Positions 17,410-26,582 are shown, counted from the first letter of the stretch. The stretch: 35,276 nucleotides of DNA from Bdellovibrio sp. (GCA_014376935.1 JACMQO010000019.1:1-35276), one strand, 5' to 3'. Notes: generated from the sequence alone by a model not told the origin. Numbers and translations: made by a program.

Positions 17410-17833
17410 ATTGACCATTGCCCTCAGAAGAAAAGCTTTCCATTACTTTTAAAATTTCTTTCAATTCTTTTTTCTTTGTCGTTTTTAAGGTGTTCGCGGC
17501 TTTGATATAAAGACTTTTATTTTTACTGAAGCTTTTTGCTAATATCTGCACTCCCGTTCTAGACGGGTCACCGTCAACAGGGTCTTCCAAGATAATCAAG
17601 GTCAAAAATGCATTTTGTACCAGTGGCAAATCCATTTTTTCATCTAAATCGATTGAGCTTAAAGTTTGAATATCATCGATCACCGTACCCTGCAGGGTTT
17701 TCGCCTTTTGTGCCGTGTAATTTGCTAACCGAATCGATAAAGAAGATCTGTCTGCTTTTTCTTTTAAAGATAATTCTTTTGCGAAAGATAAAGAGCACAT
17801 TGCAAATGTAAAAGCTAAAATTAATTTTTTCAT
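17408..17833 (-). CDS. Small exported protein of unknown function
   Basis: A 141-residue protein with a signal peptide (MKKLILAFTFAMCSLSFAKE, cleavage about after FA-K). The mature part is mostly predicted helical and charged (Lys/Asp/Ser-rich) with no cysteine and no domain I recognise. Its ATG overlaps the stop of the upstream SH3/peptidase-like gene as ATGA, so the two are translationally coupled and may work together in the periplasm. Confidence 0.7.
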   Translation of the reverse strand: MKKLILAFTFAMCSLSFAKELSLKEKADRSSLSIRLANYTAQKAKTLQGTVIDDIQTLSSIDLDEKMDLPLVQNAFLTLIILEDPVDGDPSRTGVQILAKSFSKNKSLYIKAANTLKTTKKKELKEILKVMESFSSEGNGQ

Positions 17834-18822
17834 TCGTTATCCATTGGTTTTACCATCACGCCAATTAATTTGTATTTTGAACCAAAGCGTTTGCTGGCCG
17901 ACGTTTCGTTGATGGCATCATTTGATTTGTAATCGCTAGCATAGCCAGGTTGGCCAGGTTCTCCAAGTTTCACTTCGACGTGGCCGCAATCTTTTTCGTA
18001 AGAGTGGCCGCGACCACCGCAGGCAATTCCGCTACTGTAAACTAAGACAGAGCCCTTCGGAGCTAACGAAGGCGATGTGATTTGCGATGCGTAGGGTTCA
18101 GTCGCTAATAGATTTATGAAGCCGAACTCTTGTAAATCATTTTTAGCATAACGGGCCGCTAGACTGCTGAAGCGTTTTTTTAGTAACCCGCCATGAACTA
18201 ACATTTCTTTAACGCTGCGATAGCATTTAGCAAAACTTTTAGCGCCCTTACGTTTTCCAGCTTTAATCATTTTTTCAACTTCTGAGCTAACGCTATAATT
18301 TTTAATACGTTGTTCTAGCGAATCATCAGCAACCGTTTTTGAACTCGTTTTTCTATTCGTACCCGGGTCATGCTCGATGACATCGGCAGAAAATTCTTTC
18401 ATTTGGCCAGCGGCGGATTTCAGGTCGCTGACATTTTGCTCGCTGGAGGGTGAAAGGTTGATTGCCTTTTCGCCGCAGGTTTCGCAAGAGTTACCAGATT
18501 CAGTTGTAACATAATCTTTGTTGACTGATTTACGAATCCAAATCTCATCGGCGCTTGAACTTTTAACTTTCGATTTCGTTTCTAGAATTTCAACGCGAAA
18601 TGCTTCAACACCCGAAGGACGTAATATTTTAGTCTCTAATACTTTAATTTTTGAACCTGGATTTAATGTTCCTAGAATATTGTCATTCGCATCAGAGGCT
18701 TTCGAAGTAAAATGCGGAGAACTTCGAACATTGTAGCTTGATTTTAAGCGGTACACTTGGGCTTCAGCAGATGCAAAAAAGCCAAGGCTTATCGATAAAA
18801 TAGAATAGAAAATCCAATTCAT
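17830..18822 (-). CDS. Exported SH3-like protein with possible CHAP/NlpC-type cysteine peptidase domain
   Basis: A 330-residue protein with a signal peptide (about 1-21, ending AEA-Q). Residues 23-104 resemble a bacterial SH3 domain (YNVRSSPHF... LNPGSKIKVLE ... WIRKSV). A Ser/Asp-rich linker with CETC (113-116) follows. Residues 190-330 have the order of a CHAP or NlpC/P60 amidase: Cys200 at a helix start (KCYRSVKEML), PKGSVLVYSSG (255-265), then His281 in GHVEVKLG. This suggests a peptidoglycan amidopeptidase, but the third catalytic residue is not clear, so activity is inference. It overlaps the next gene by 4 nt. Confidence 0.62.
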   Translation of the reverse strand: MNWIFYSILSISLGFFASAEAQVYRLKSSYNVRSSPHFTSKASDANDNILGTLNPGSKIKVLETKILRPSGVEAFRVEILETKSKVKSSSADEIWIRKSVNKDYVTTESGNSCETCGEKAINLSPSSEQNVSDLKSAAGQMKEFSADVIEHDPGTNRKTSSKTVADDSLEQRIKNYSVSSEVEKMIKAGKRKGAKSFAKCYRSVKEMLVHGGLLKKRFSSLAARYAKNDLQEFGFINLLATEPYASQITSPSLAPKGSVLVYSSGIACGGRGHSYEKDCGHVEVKLGEPGQPGYASDYKSNDAINETSASKRFGSKYKLIGVMVKPMDNE

Positions 18823-18906
18823 AAGTATTCAATCGGATTACGACAGAAACATCTGAATTGGATTTTAAATAAACTGGACTAGACTGTATGTAAAATCGTG
18901 AGAAAT

Positions 18907-19548
18907 TTAGATATCAAGACCTAAGAAAACCTTGATGTAAGTCCCGCTCAGATCAACACTTTTCGTTGTCGAGTCGATTGAGTTCTTAACGTCACTCCAT
19001 TTGTAAGACATATAGCCCGCTTCGGCGCCGACAATAATAGGGATAACGATCAAAGGCTTAACTTCTAATTCTAAGCCCGCAGAATACGACGTCGCCGTTG
19101 AAGACGATAGATCAACTTTCGTCGAACCACTTTCTTTTAACGTCATGCTACCAGTGTGTGATATTCCGTAAGAAAAAATAGGTCCAAAGTGAACGATCGT
19201 ATCGATTAAGCGGTAGTTTACTAAAACCGCAGTCCGTGTGTAATCGATTTTTGCCGCGATTGTTGAAGAGTCTGCCGATAAACCCATGTTTTCGTAACGA
19301 ATACCAAATCCAATCGGTATTAAAGGAAGTTTAACGATAGCATCAGCGCCGAACCCGTAAGTGGGAACGATGGTTGGTGCATTCGAAGGAACCGTACAAG
19401 ATCCTTGGCAGATATTAGAAATATCTTGTTTTGAAGTTAGTAAACCGTAAGAGGCTCTGGCTTCAAACAAAGCCCAGCTGCTAACTGGTAAAAATAAAGT
19501 TGATAGAAAAGCGGCTTGTAAAAATTTGTTTTTAAATAATGTTTTCAT
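18907..19548 (-). CDS. Outer-membrane beta-barrel protein
   Basis: A 213-residue exported protein starting MKTLFKNKFLQAAFLSTLFLPVSSWA (signal peptide). The rest shows alternating hydrophobic/polar strands, glycines and aromatic ends (for example YGFGADAIVKLPLIPIGFGIRYENMG and AGLELEVKPLIVIPIIVGAEAGYMSYKW), and ends in a short strand TYIKVFLGLDI, all typical of small OmpA/OmpW-like barrels. An in-frame TTG at 19584 would add residues before the signal peptide and is less likely. Two cysteines in QDISNICQGSCTVPS may form a loop disulfide. Function unknown. Confidence 0.68.
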   Translation of the reverse strand: MKTLFKNKFLQAAFLSTLFLPVSSWALFEARASYGLLTSKQDISNICQGSCTVPSNAPTIVPTYGFGADAIVKLPLIPIGFGIRYENMGLSADSSTIAAKIDYTRTAVLVNYRLIDTIVHFGPIFSYGISHTGSMTLKESGSTKVDLSSSTATSYSAGLELEVKPLIVIPIIVGAEAGYMSYKWSDVKNSIDSTTKSVDLSGTYIKVFLGLDI

Positions 19549-19675
19549 ACTCTTTATTAGATCGCGAAAAAGTATCTGTTGCAAAACAATTTACTTTCAC
19601 CTCAAAGCAAGACATTGGTCGTGACGATAAAGACACAGCTATCTTGAAACGAGAATTCGGTTTGAAATAGGCTAT

Positions 19676-20638
19676 ATGTCATTCTATAACGTGCAAGAAA
19701 CTTATCAAAAATTAAACGAAGCCGTTTCGCAAAAGTTATTCACAAAAAAGTTAAATTTGCGTATCTATCAAAGTCCAAGCCTAGCCGCGTTTGATGTGAC
19801 TTTGGGGCTACAGCAGTTTTTATCACACAAGCCTATGATCGGTATTTGCAAGAATGGTTCAAGCCTTATTGAAAATTTGACGCCACAGTGGCTGCGAACG
19901 CAGACCGTTATTCAAGCCAAGCACGAAAACCAATCCTGGTACGAGTTCATTGAAAGCTTAAATCCTGAAACATGTTTTGTGATTTGGGCTTCTGAAAACG
20001 AGATCACGGGCGAAATTACCGTTCAAGGAAAGCAATCTTTAGAAATTCACCAAATGCTTTCTAAAAAAAGAATTTTTTCAATTCAAATTTGCCATGAAGA
20101 AAATTTTAATTTAGAAAGTCTGCAACCCTATTCGATCTTGATCTCAAGAAGTAACTTGTTTCGTTCACATTCTTCAGTGGCGGTTTGCGGTGATAAATTA
20201 AAAGCGCCATCGTTAATCGGCTATTTGCAAAACATCAAACAACTTGATCAAGAAATTAACGGGCAGTTTTTTAAAAAAAGCTCGGACGTCGCTTCGAAAG
20301 AAGCGCAATTTTCAGATCAAAAAATATTTTACTATAATCAATTTGCAACTCTTCCAAGCCGTATCAATGACCGGTTAGTTTTTTATTTTCCTGATATTGC
20401 AGGTTCAGCCTTACAAGAGCTTTTGCAATTAAAGCCCGATGTTAGCTTTACGGCATCGCAAATTCCGTTCTGGATTTTAGATCTGTGGAAAAATTGGTGG
20501 AAAGAAGCCGAATCTGAAAAGCTAATTCGCGGTCTTTTGGTCATCTCGACCACGGCGTTTGATAGTGATGTTGACTTAGTTCATAAAATTGAAAAAGCGG
20601 TTGCGCAGATAAGGCAGAACTCAGTATGGTCTGTCTAG
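19676..20638 (+). CDS. Hypothetical protein upstream of recO
   Basis: A 320-residue cytosolic protein; no signal peptide and no transmembrane segment. I do not recognise it with confidence. The middle part (WYEFIESLNPETCFVIWASENEITGEI... RIFSIQICHE ... ILISRSNLFRSHSSVAVCGDKLKAPSLIGYL) is faintly reminiscent of the large domain of fold-type I PLP enzymes, including a Lys (GDKLKA) roughly where a Schiff-base lysine could sit. That is pattern recognition only. AGG lies just before the ATG at 19676. recO begins 3 nt after its stop, so the two are co-translated. Confidence 0.6.
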   Translation: MSFYNVQETYQKLNEAVSQKLFTKKLNLRIYQSPSLAAFDVTLGLQQFLSHKPMIGICKNGSSLIENLTPQWLRTQTVIQAKHENQSWYEFIESLNPETCFVIWASENEITGEITVQGKQSLEIHQMLSKKRIFSIQICHEENFNLESLQPYSILISRSNLFRSHSSVAVCGDKLKAPSLIGYLQNIKQLDQEINGQFFKKSSDVASKEAQFSDQKIFYYNQFATLPSRINDRLVFYFPDIAGSALQELLQLKPDVSFTASQIPFWILDLWKNWWKEAESEKLIRGLLVISTTAFDSDVDLVHKIEKAVAQIRQNSVWSV

Positions 20639-20641
20639 CCC

Positions 20642-21262
20642 ATGACAGAGAAACAAGATAAGTTCATCATCTTAAAGAAAATAAAATACGGAGAATCTGA
20701 TTTAATTCTGCACGCGCTTTCTAGCACAGGGTCAAAATATTCATTTATGGCTCGTGGGGCATTGAAAAGTAAAAAAAGATTCGGTGGGGGCATTTTAGAG
20801 CCAAGTCACTTCGTGAGTTTATCCTACAAAGACAAAGGCGATGATGGCAAATTACGAATTCTTAACGAAGCGGTTTTAATCGATGATTTTAAGGCCATTC
20901 GGTCTGACTATGACAAATTAGAGTTTGCGCTCTTCTCGGTCAACTGCGCGGGTTGCGTAAGCCAAGAAGGTGACATGCATTCTGATTTCTTATTCAATCT
21001 ACTTGGCTATACGTTACGTGCTATTGGGGCATCGACGAATCTGGGCTCTTTAAAGCTGCATTTTTGTATTAAGTTGTTGTATCAGCAGGGTGTAATTTCA
21101 ATTGAAAATTGGATGACAATCTTTTTGAAATCTAATATCGCCGACAATGAAAAGTTAAATCAAGAGCTTGGTGTCGATATACAAACTTTGGTTGAAACCT
21201 ATTTAGATTCGATCGAGTCCTTAGTGCTGCAATATATAAAAACCGCAGATCCTGGTTTCTAA
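20642..21262 (+). CDS. recO: DNA repair protein RecO
   Basis: A 206-residue recombination mediator that loads RecA with RecR in the RecFOR pathway. The N-terminal OB-fold region (KKIKYGESDLILHALSSTGSKYSFMARGALKSKKRFGGGILEPSHFVSLSY, about 11-60) is diagnostic. The C-terminal helical domain is shorter than average (family about 230-250), and the zinc-type CxxC of many RecO proteins is not evident; the only close cysteine pair is in VNCAGC. Follows the hypothetical gene by 3 nt and precedes the RND gene by 28 nt. Confidence 0.85.
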   Translation: MTEKQDKFIILKKIKYGESDLILHALSSTGSKYSFMARGALKSKKRFGGGILEPSHFVSLSYKDKGDDGKLRILNEAVLIDDFKAIRSDYDKLEFALFSVNCAGCVSQEGDMHSDFLFNLLGYTLRAIGASTNLGSLKLHFCIKLLYQQGVISIENWMTIFLKSNIADNEKLNQELGVDIQTLVETYLDSIESLVLQYIKTADPGF

Positions 21263-21290
21263 TTTTTTAAAACTCGCTAGGATTGGGCTT

Positions 21291-24200
21291 ATGAATTTAT
21301 TAGAAATTTCACTGAAAAGACCGGTGTTTGCATGGGTATTAATGTTCTCGTTAATCGTGTTCGGGGCGATCAGTTTTAATAAGCTGGGCGTCAGTCAAAT
21401 GCCTGACGTCAACTTTCCCATCTTAAATATAACGATCAATTACCCAGGGGCTGCACCCGAAGTCGTTGAAAGTGAAATTATAGATATCACTGAATCGCGC
21501 TTATTGTCTGTTGAAGGTGTTACCGAAATGCGCTCAAGCGCTTCGCAAGGAACGGCCAGCATCACTCTAGAATTTGATATCAACCGTAATGTTGACGTCG
21601 CTTTACAAGAAGTTCAATCAGCACTGAGCCAGTTAAGACTTCCCGTGGGTGTCGATCCAGCGATTATTAAAAAATCAAATCCTGAAGAAGATCCGATTTT
21701 AATTATTTCTCTTTATGGTGCTCCCGTAAAAGACATGATTCAATATTCTAATAATTTCTTAATCGATCAGATTCAATTCTTACCTGGTGTGGGCGAAGTT
21801 AGTTTGAACGGATTTCCAGATCGTAACTTACGTGTTTGGTTGGATTCGGATAAATTAAAAAAGAATGAATTAACGATCGGTGATGTGATCGAAGCTTTAA
21901 GAACGCAGCAGCTTCAGGCTGCAGCCGGTCAGTATGTTGATGGTAAGCGCGAAGTACGGGTTCGTTATTCGGGCGAATCTAGAACGCCAGAACAAATTGC
22001 AAACCTACGCATTTTAAAACGAGGCGGGCAAGCTATTGAAGACCGTGTCTTTAAAATTAAAGATGTGGCTGATATCGAAGATGGCTTAGCCGACATACGA
22101 CGTGTAGCCCGCGTCGACGGAACGCCAGCGGTCTCGATGCAAATTCGCAAACAACGTGGCGCTAACGAAGTTACGATTGCTGATACCGTTTTAAAAACTT
22201 TAAATGAAACAAAATTTCCTGATGGGGTGAAGTACCGTGTGAATGTGAACTTCACTAAATCGACCCGCGCAACGGTTGACTTAGCGATCGAAAAACTTTG
22301 GGTTGTTTCGATTATCACGATTTTAGTGTGTTTCTTGTTCTTAGGAAATTTTCAGTCGGCACTTAATATTTTATTTTCGATTCCAACATCGGTATTAGGA
22401 ACGCTGATTATCCTCTACTTCAGTGGGTTTACTTTAAATTTATTTACACTTTTGGCACTAACGTTGTCCATTTCAATTGTTGTCGATGATGCGATCATGT
22501 TGCTTGAAAATATCGTCCGGCATTACCGTATGGGTAAAAGCTCGTACCAAGCCGCTTTAGATGGTTCAAAAGAAGTTCTTCCTGCGGCCATTGCTGCAAC
22601 CTTAGCGGTTTTGGCCGTCTTCTTGCCCGTTGTATTCATGGATGGCGTTATTGGTAAGTTCTTCTTTCAATTCGGTATCACGATGTCCGCAGCTGTTTTA
22701 ATTTCATTATTAGAGGCCGTAACGATTACACCGATGCGTGCGGCCGCTTTATTGAGGGATGATTTAAAGCTTTCAAAGTTAGAAGTTAAGCTTGATCACA
22801 TTTTTGAAAAACTAGCGTTAAGATACCAAAACTTACTTAAGAAATGTTTTGTTGTCCGGTGGTATTTAATGTTTGGGGCCATCGCGTTCTTTGTCGCAAC
22901 GATGTTCTTGATCAATCACGTGAAACAAGAATTTGTGCCTTCGCAAGATCAAAATTTAATTATGTTATCAGCGCAGACCGCGCCGGGCGCATCGATTGAA
23001 GAAACTAGCAATTTAGTAAAACCATTAGAAGAGATTATAAAATCTTATAAAGAAGTCTCTGGATATTTGATATCAGTAGGACCTGGGCAGTTATTCATGC
23101 CGATCGCTCTTTCAGAGCGCACTGATCGCTCAATAGGTCATACTGACATTATGAATGGCATTCGTGAAAAAGCGAAATCGATTAAGGGATTACGTATTTC
23201 AATGAGAGATATCTCGGCTAGAAATTTAACGACAGGGCGTTTAAATCCGGTCGCGTTTAACTTGCGGGGCCCGGATCTAACTCAATTAAATGACCTAGGT
23301 CAGCAAATTATTAAAAAGTTAGAAGAAGGCAAGTATGCGGTCGATCTGGATACAGATTACAAAATGGGTCTGCCAGAATTATATCTGGTTCCTGATCGTG
23401 AAAAATTGGCGAAAACGGGCGTCAGTGACGAAGCGATCTCAGACGTCTTAAGTGCAGCTATCGCAGGTCTAAGACAGGGAACATTTACTTCTGAAGGTAA
23501 ACAAAATGACATCCGTTTTAAGGTGAAAGAAAACCAAATTTCATCAGTGGATGATGTCAAAAGACTTTTCGTGCGCAATAATTATGGAAATATGATTCCT
23601 ATAGGCCAGCTTGTTAAATCCGAAGAACGTAAATCTTTAAACTCAATCACGCGTATTAATCGCCAACGTTCAGTTTCAATTTACGGAAATATTGCTCCAG
23701 GCACATCACAAAGTGTGGTTTTAGGAAAGACCAAAGAGATTGCTGAACAGTTGCTTCCAGCAGGCTACACGTTCCACTACGAAGGCGCTTCGGCCGGTTT
23801 TAGCTCAAGCTTTAAAAGTTTAAGTTTAGCTTTATTGATCGGCATCATGGTGGCCTACATGATTTTAGCCGTGCAGTTCAATTCGTTCGTCGATCCGATT
23901 TCAGTTCTAATCGCATTACCATTTTCGTTAAGTGGGGCATTACTGATTTTATGGTCGACGAACATTTCGTTGAACTTATTTAGTTTCATCGGGTTGATTG
24001 TTTTGATGGGTATCGCGAAAAAGAATTCGATCATGTTGGTTGAATTCACGACTCACAAACAGAAAGAGCATAATCTATCAACGGCCGAGGCGTTGTTAGA
24101 AGCATGTCCGGTGCGTCTTCGTCCCATTTTAATGACTTCGGTCGCGACGGTGTGTGCGGCGTTACCGTTAGTAGTGGGTTCAAGTTTAGGTATTGAAACT

Positions 24201-24380
24201 AGAAGACCAATGGGTTTAGTTATTATCGGGGGTATGATTGTATCGACATCATTTACTTTATTTATCGTACCTGTTTTCTACCTAATTTTAGCGGGATTAA
24301 AACGTAAGCCGAAAGCTCATAACGATGTTCGTCCCGATCACAAACCAATGCCTGAAGAAGTTCCGAATTTATTAACGTAA
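21291..24380 (+). CDS. RND-family efflux transporter (AcrB/HAE1-like)
   Basis: A 1029-residue inner-membrane proton antiporter. N-terminus MNLLEISLKRPVFAWVLMFSLIVFGAISF is the usual first helix, with two large periplasmic loops (about 30-335 and 540-860). The proton-relay pair Asp399-Asp400 lies in TM4 (SISIVVDDAIMLLEN), and the TM10 lysine is in GIAKKNS (Lys910/911). Full length. The periplasmic adaptor and TolC-like partner that such pumps need are not encoded beside it, so they must be elsewhere or shared. AGGA precedes the ATG. Substrate range unknown. Convergent with the Xer-type gene with 1 nt between the stops. Confidence 0.9.
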   Translation: MNLLEISLKRPVFAWVLMFSLIVFGAISFNKLGVSQMPDVNFPILNITINYPGAAPEVVESEIIDITESRLLSVEGVTEMRSSASQGTASITLEFDINRNVDVALQEVQSALSQLRLPVGVDPAIIKKSNPEEDPILIISLYGAPVKDMIQYSNNFLIDQIQFLPGVGEVSLNGFPDRNLRVWLDSDKLKKNELTIGDVIEALRTQQLQAAAGQYVDGKREVRVRYSGESRTPEQIANLRILKRGGQAIEDRVFKIKDVADIEDGLADIRRVARVDGTPAVSMQIRKQRGANEVTIADTVLKTLNETKFPDGVKYRVNVNFTKSTRATVDLAIEKLWVVSIITILVCFLFLGNFQSALNILFSIPTSVLGTLIILYFSGFTLNLFTLLALTLSISIVVDDAIMLLENIVRHYRMGKSSYQAALDGSKEVLPAAIAATLAVLAVFLPVVFMDGVIGKFFFQFGITMSAAVLISLLEAVTITPMRAAALLRDDLKLSKLEVKLDHIFEKLALRYQNLLKKCFVVRWYLMFGAIAFFVATMFLINHVKQEFVPSQDQNLIMLSAQTAPGASIEETSNLVKPLEEIIKSYKEVSGYLISVGPGQLFMPIALSERTDRSIGHTDIMNGIREKAKSIKGLRISMRDISARNLTTGRLNPVAFNLRGPDLTQLNDLGQQIIKKLEEGKYAVDLDTDYKMGLPELYLVPDREKLAKTGVSDEAISDVLSAAIAGLRQGTFTSEGKQNDIRFKVKENQISSVDDVKRLFVRNNYGNMIPIGQLVKSEERKSLNSITRINRQRSVSIYGNIAPGTSQSVVLGKTKEIAEQLLPAGYTFHYEGASAGFSSSFKSLSLALLIGIMVAYMILAVQFNSFVDPISVLIALPFSLSGALLILWSTNISLNLFSFIGLIVLMGIAKKNSIMLVEFTTHKQKEHNLSTAEALLEACPVRLRPILMTSVATVCAALPLVVGSSLGIETRRPMGLVIIGGMIVSTSFTLFIVPVFYLILAGLKRKPKAHNDVRPDHKPMPEEVPNLLT

Positions 24381-24381
24381 A

Positions 24382-25308
24382 TTAGCCCTTAAATTTAAGG
24401 CGGGTTAATGGATGAGTTTGATCCATTAACCGCGCTAAATGATCGACACTTAGGTGCGTGTATTTCTCGGTCGCTTGTAGACTGTCATGCCCAAGTAAAG
24501 CTTGTAAGGTGCGAAGGTTCGCCCCACTAGCTAATAGGTGAGTCGCGAAACTATGTCTTAAAGCGTGAGGATGAAGGGGATTCATCAAGCCCACTTTTTT
24601 ACCTAAGCTTCGAATCATTTCATAACCGGTGCGGGTATTTAATCCGCCTTCGCCAAATACAAATTCCGATTCAGGATTCAATGCATGAAAATTTTTAAGG
24701 GTTTCAAGGCTGTATTCAGGTAGAATACAAAAGCGTTCTTTTCCACCTTTCCCTTTAATTAAAATTCGTTTCTCTGCAAACTGAATTTGTTTCCACCGTA
24801 ACGTGCACGCTTCGCTGACGCGCAAGCCCCCGCCATACAAAAGTAAGAATAAAGTTTTATCGCGTAAAAGGTTTTTCTTAACGATACCTAAAGAAGCGTT
24901 GTGAACGACTTGCTTTTTAAAATAATCTAAAATCGAAAGCACTTCGTCGACCGATAGAAAATTAGGTATTTTTTTAGGAACTTTGGGGCAAACCAACTGT
25001 TCGGCAAAGTTCTTATCGATCAAATTTTCTTTGAATAGCCAGTTGAAGAAGCTTTTTAAAGCAGCAATTTTACGATTTCGACTGGCTAAACTTAAGCTTC
25101 CCCAACGAATTAAAGCCGGGCGGGCCAAATTCCAAAGCTCTTCATAGTCTGAAATTTGTTTATTCTTGTCAAACGATAAATTGTTTTCATAAAGGAAGGC
25201 TTGTTTTAAATCGAGCGCGTACGCCTTTAGTGTTAACGGAGCTGAAGATTCAACATTCTGTTGATATTTCAAGTAGTTATCAATTGTCTCTTGCACTTCT
25301 AAACTCAT
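24382..25308 (-). CDS. Tyrosine recombinase of the XerC/XerD family
   Basis: A 308-residue site-specific recombinase. Residues 5-105 form the SAM-like core-binding domain; 115-300 the catalytic domain. Catalytic residues: Arg163 (GGLRVSEAC), Lys187 (KGKGGKER), His248 and Arg251 (HALRH), His274 (LLGH) and Tyr283 (EKYTHLS). Size and sequence fit the chromosomal XerC/XerD class that resolves chromosome dimers at dif; the N-terminal half (RNRKIAALKSFFNWL, PKVPKKIPNFLSVDE) looks more like XerC. No dif-like site was identified here. Not linked to other mobile genes, so a housekeeping role is more likely than an integrase. Confidence 0.9.
   Translation of the reverse strand: MSLEVQETIDNYLKYQQNVESSAPLTLKAYALDLKQAFLYENNLSFDKNKQISDYEELWNLARPALIRWGSLSLASRNRKIAALKSFFNWLFKENLIDKNFAEQLVCPKVPKKIPNFLSVDEVLSILDYFKKQVVHNASLGIVKKNLLRDKTLFLLLYGGGLRVSEACTLRWKQIQFAEKRILIKGKGGKERFCILPEYSLETLKNFHALNPESEFVFGEGGLNTRTGYEMIRSLGKKVGLMNPLHPHALRHSFATHLLASGANLRTLQALLGHDSLQATEKYTHLSVDHLARLMDQTHPLTRLKFKG
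24403..24431. repeat. 11-bp hairpin inside the Xer gene end
   Basis: GGTTAATGGAT (24403-24413) and ATCCATTAACC (24421-24431) pair perfectly around a 7-nt loop. It lies 22 nt past the RND stop and within the last codons of the convergent recombinase gene. A 14-bp palindrome CCTTAAATTTAAGG (24387-24400) is adjacent. No U-tract follows. It may help stop transcription from either side. Confidence 0.6.
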
Positions 25309-25403
25309 AAGCTCCTAAATCAAATCGATTTAGTTTAGTATCACTTGAATATTACCATTGTTAAAGGCCAGATAAAAAATATAACGCAGTGCAAATATTT
25401 TGC

Positions 25404-25433
25404 TTGCATTTTCTACACGACCTTGGTTATATT
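25404..25433 (+). promoter_or_regulatory. Possible sigma-70-type promoter of the sigma-54 activator gene
   Basis: TTGCAT (25404-25409), 18-nt spacer, TATATT (25428-25433). The -10 matches 5 of 6 consensus bases. It lies about 75 nt before the chosen start codon. Confidence 0.35.
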
Positions 25434-25505
25434 GCACTCAACGCAACGTATCAAATAGAGATTCAGTTGCCTACTCACACAGCACGTACTCGAAAGGTGG
25501 ATTTT

Positions 25506-26582
25506 ATGTCAGACACAAACTCTTCGTCAGCATTACCGCATTTACCAAGTTCTATCAGCCAACCACAGATGCCAACATGGGCACCTGCTTCTCAACAGAA
25601 GATCATCCCTGAGGCTAGAACGATTATCTATAAATCAGACATCATGACTCAGTTAATGAAAATGATCGAACGCGTTTCTCCTTCACAAGCCAACGTCCTA
25701 GTACTAGGAGAGTCTGGAACCGGAAAAGAGTTAATCGCTCGTGCGGTTCATGAAAAATCTCAACGTAGAAACAAGCCTTTCGTCGCGATCAACTGCGGTG
25801 CCTTACGTGAAACATTATTAGAGTCTGAATTATTCGGGCACGAAAAAGGATCTTTCACAGGTGCTTACACACGTAAGATCGGTTTAGCTGAAGCCGCAAA
25901 CGGTGGAACGCTGTTCTTAGATGAAGTGGGCGAATTACCATTATCAATCCAAGCTAAGCTTTTACGTTTCATCCAAGAAGGCGAAATCTTCCGTGTGGGT
26001 GGTAAAGAGTCTATCAAAGTCGATATCCGTTTAGTGTGCGCAACAAACCGTGAATTAGATCAAGAAGTTGTACGTGGATCATTCCGCGAGGACTTATTCT
26101 ATCGTATTAATACAATCGTCGTTAGTGCTCCGCCGCTACGTCGTCGTAAAGAAGACATTCCGGCGTTAGTGAACCATTTCTTAAATTCAGGTTCACACTC
26201 ATTCATGAATCGTGGAAAAACGATCGACGAAGAAGCAATGCAAATTCTAATCAAATATGAATGGCCAGGTAATATCCGTGAATTACAAAACGCGTGCGAG
26301 CGTCTACAAATTCTATCTGAAGGTCACATGATCATGGTGAATGATCTACCAGATGCAATTCGTAATCCTGAAATCAAAGATGAAGGCGCTGATTTCGATC
26401 CAGCAGTTCCATTATATGAATTAGAAAAGAAATATATCTTAAAGGCATTAGGACATTACGGTGGAAACAAAACTCAAGCCGCACAAGGTTTAGGTATCAC
26501 CATCAAAACGCTTTATAACAAATTGCACGAGTACGGCGAATTTGAAAAATATGCGGTTCACTCGAAACCTGTGAAAGACTAG
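25506..26582 (+). CDS. Sigma-54-dependent transcriptional activator without a sensor domain
   Basis: A 358-residue AAA+ enhancer-binding protein that remodels RNA polymerase-sigma54. Seen: Walker A GESGTGKE (68-75), the sigma54-contact loop as GSFTGA (115-120, usual GAFTGA), Walker B GGTLFLDE (133-140), arginine-finger region FREDLFYR (193-200) and a C-terminal Fis-type HTH (306-345, NKTQAAQGLGITIKTLYNKL). Only a 40-residue unstructured stretch precedes the AAA+ domain, so there is no receiver, GAF or PAS input, as in PspF. Control would be by another protein or by expression level. The start was set at ATG 25506 with AAAGGTGG upstream; an in-frame start at 25389 would add an unlikely extension. 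Confidence 0.88.
   Translation: MSDTNSSSALPHLPSSISQPQMPTWAPASQQKIIPEARTIIYKSDIMTQLMKMIERVSPSQANVLVLGESGTGKELIARAVHEKSQRRNKPFVAINCGALRETLLESELFGHEKGSFTGAYTRKIGLAEAANGGTLFLDEVGELPLSIQAKLLRFIQEGEIFRVGGKESIKVDIRLVCATNRELDQEVVRGSFREDLFYRINTIVVSAPPLRRRKEDIPALVNHFLNSGSHSFMNRGKTIDEEAMQILIKYEWPGNIRELQNACERLQILSEGHMIMVNDLPDAIRNPEIKDEGADFDPAVPLYELEKKYILKALGHYGGNKTQAAQGLGITIKTLYNKLHEYGEFEKYAVHSKPVKD

Noticed and set aside
24382-25308. Phage or integron integrase marking an island
   Set aside because: Size and sequence fit chromosomal XerC/XerD, and no att repeats, tRNA or phage genes are nearby.
25425-25450. Possible sigma-54 promoter (TTGG...TGCA) before the activator gene
   Set aside because: The GG and GC are 7 nt apart instead of the required 10; a sigma-70-type arrangement fits better.
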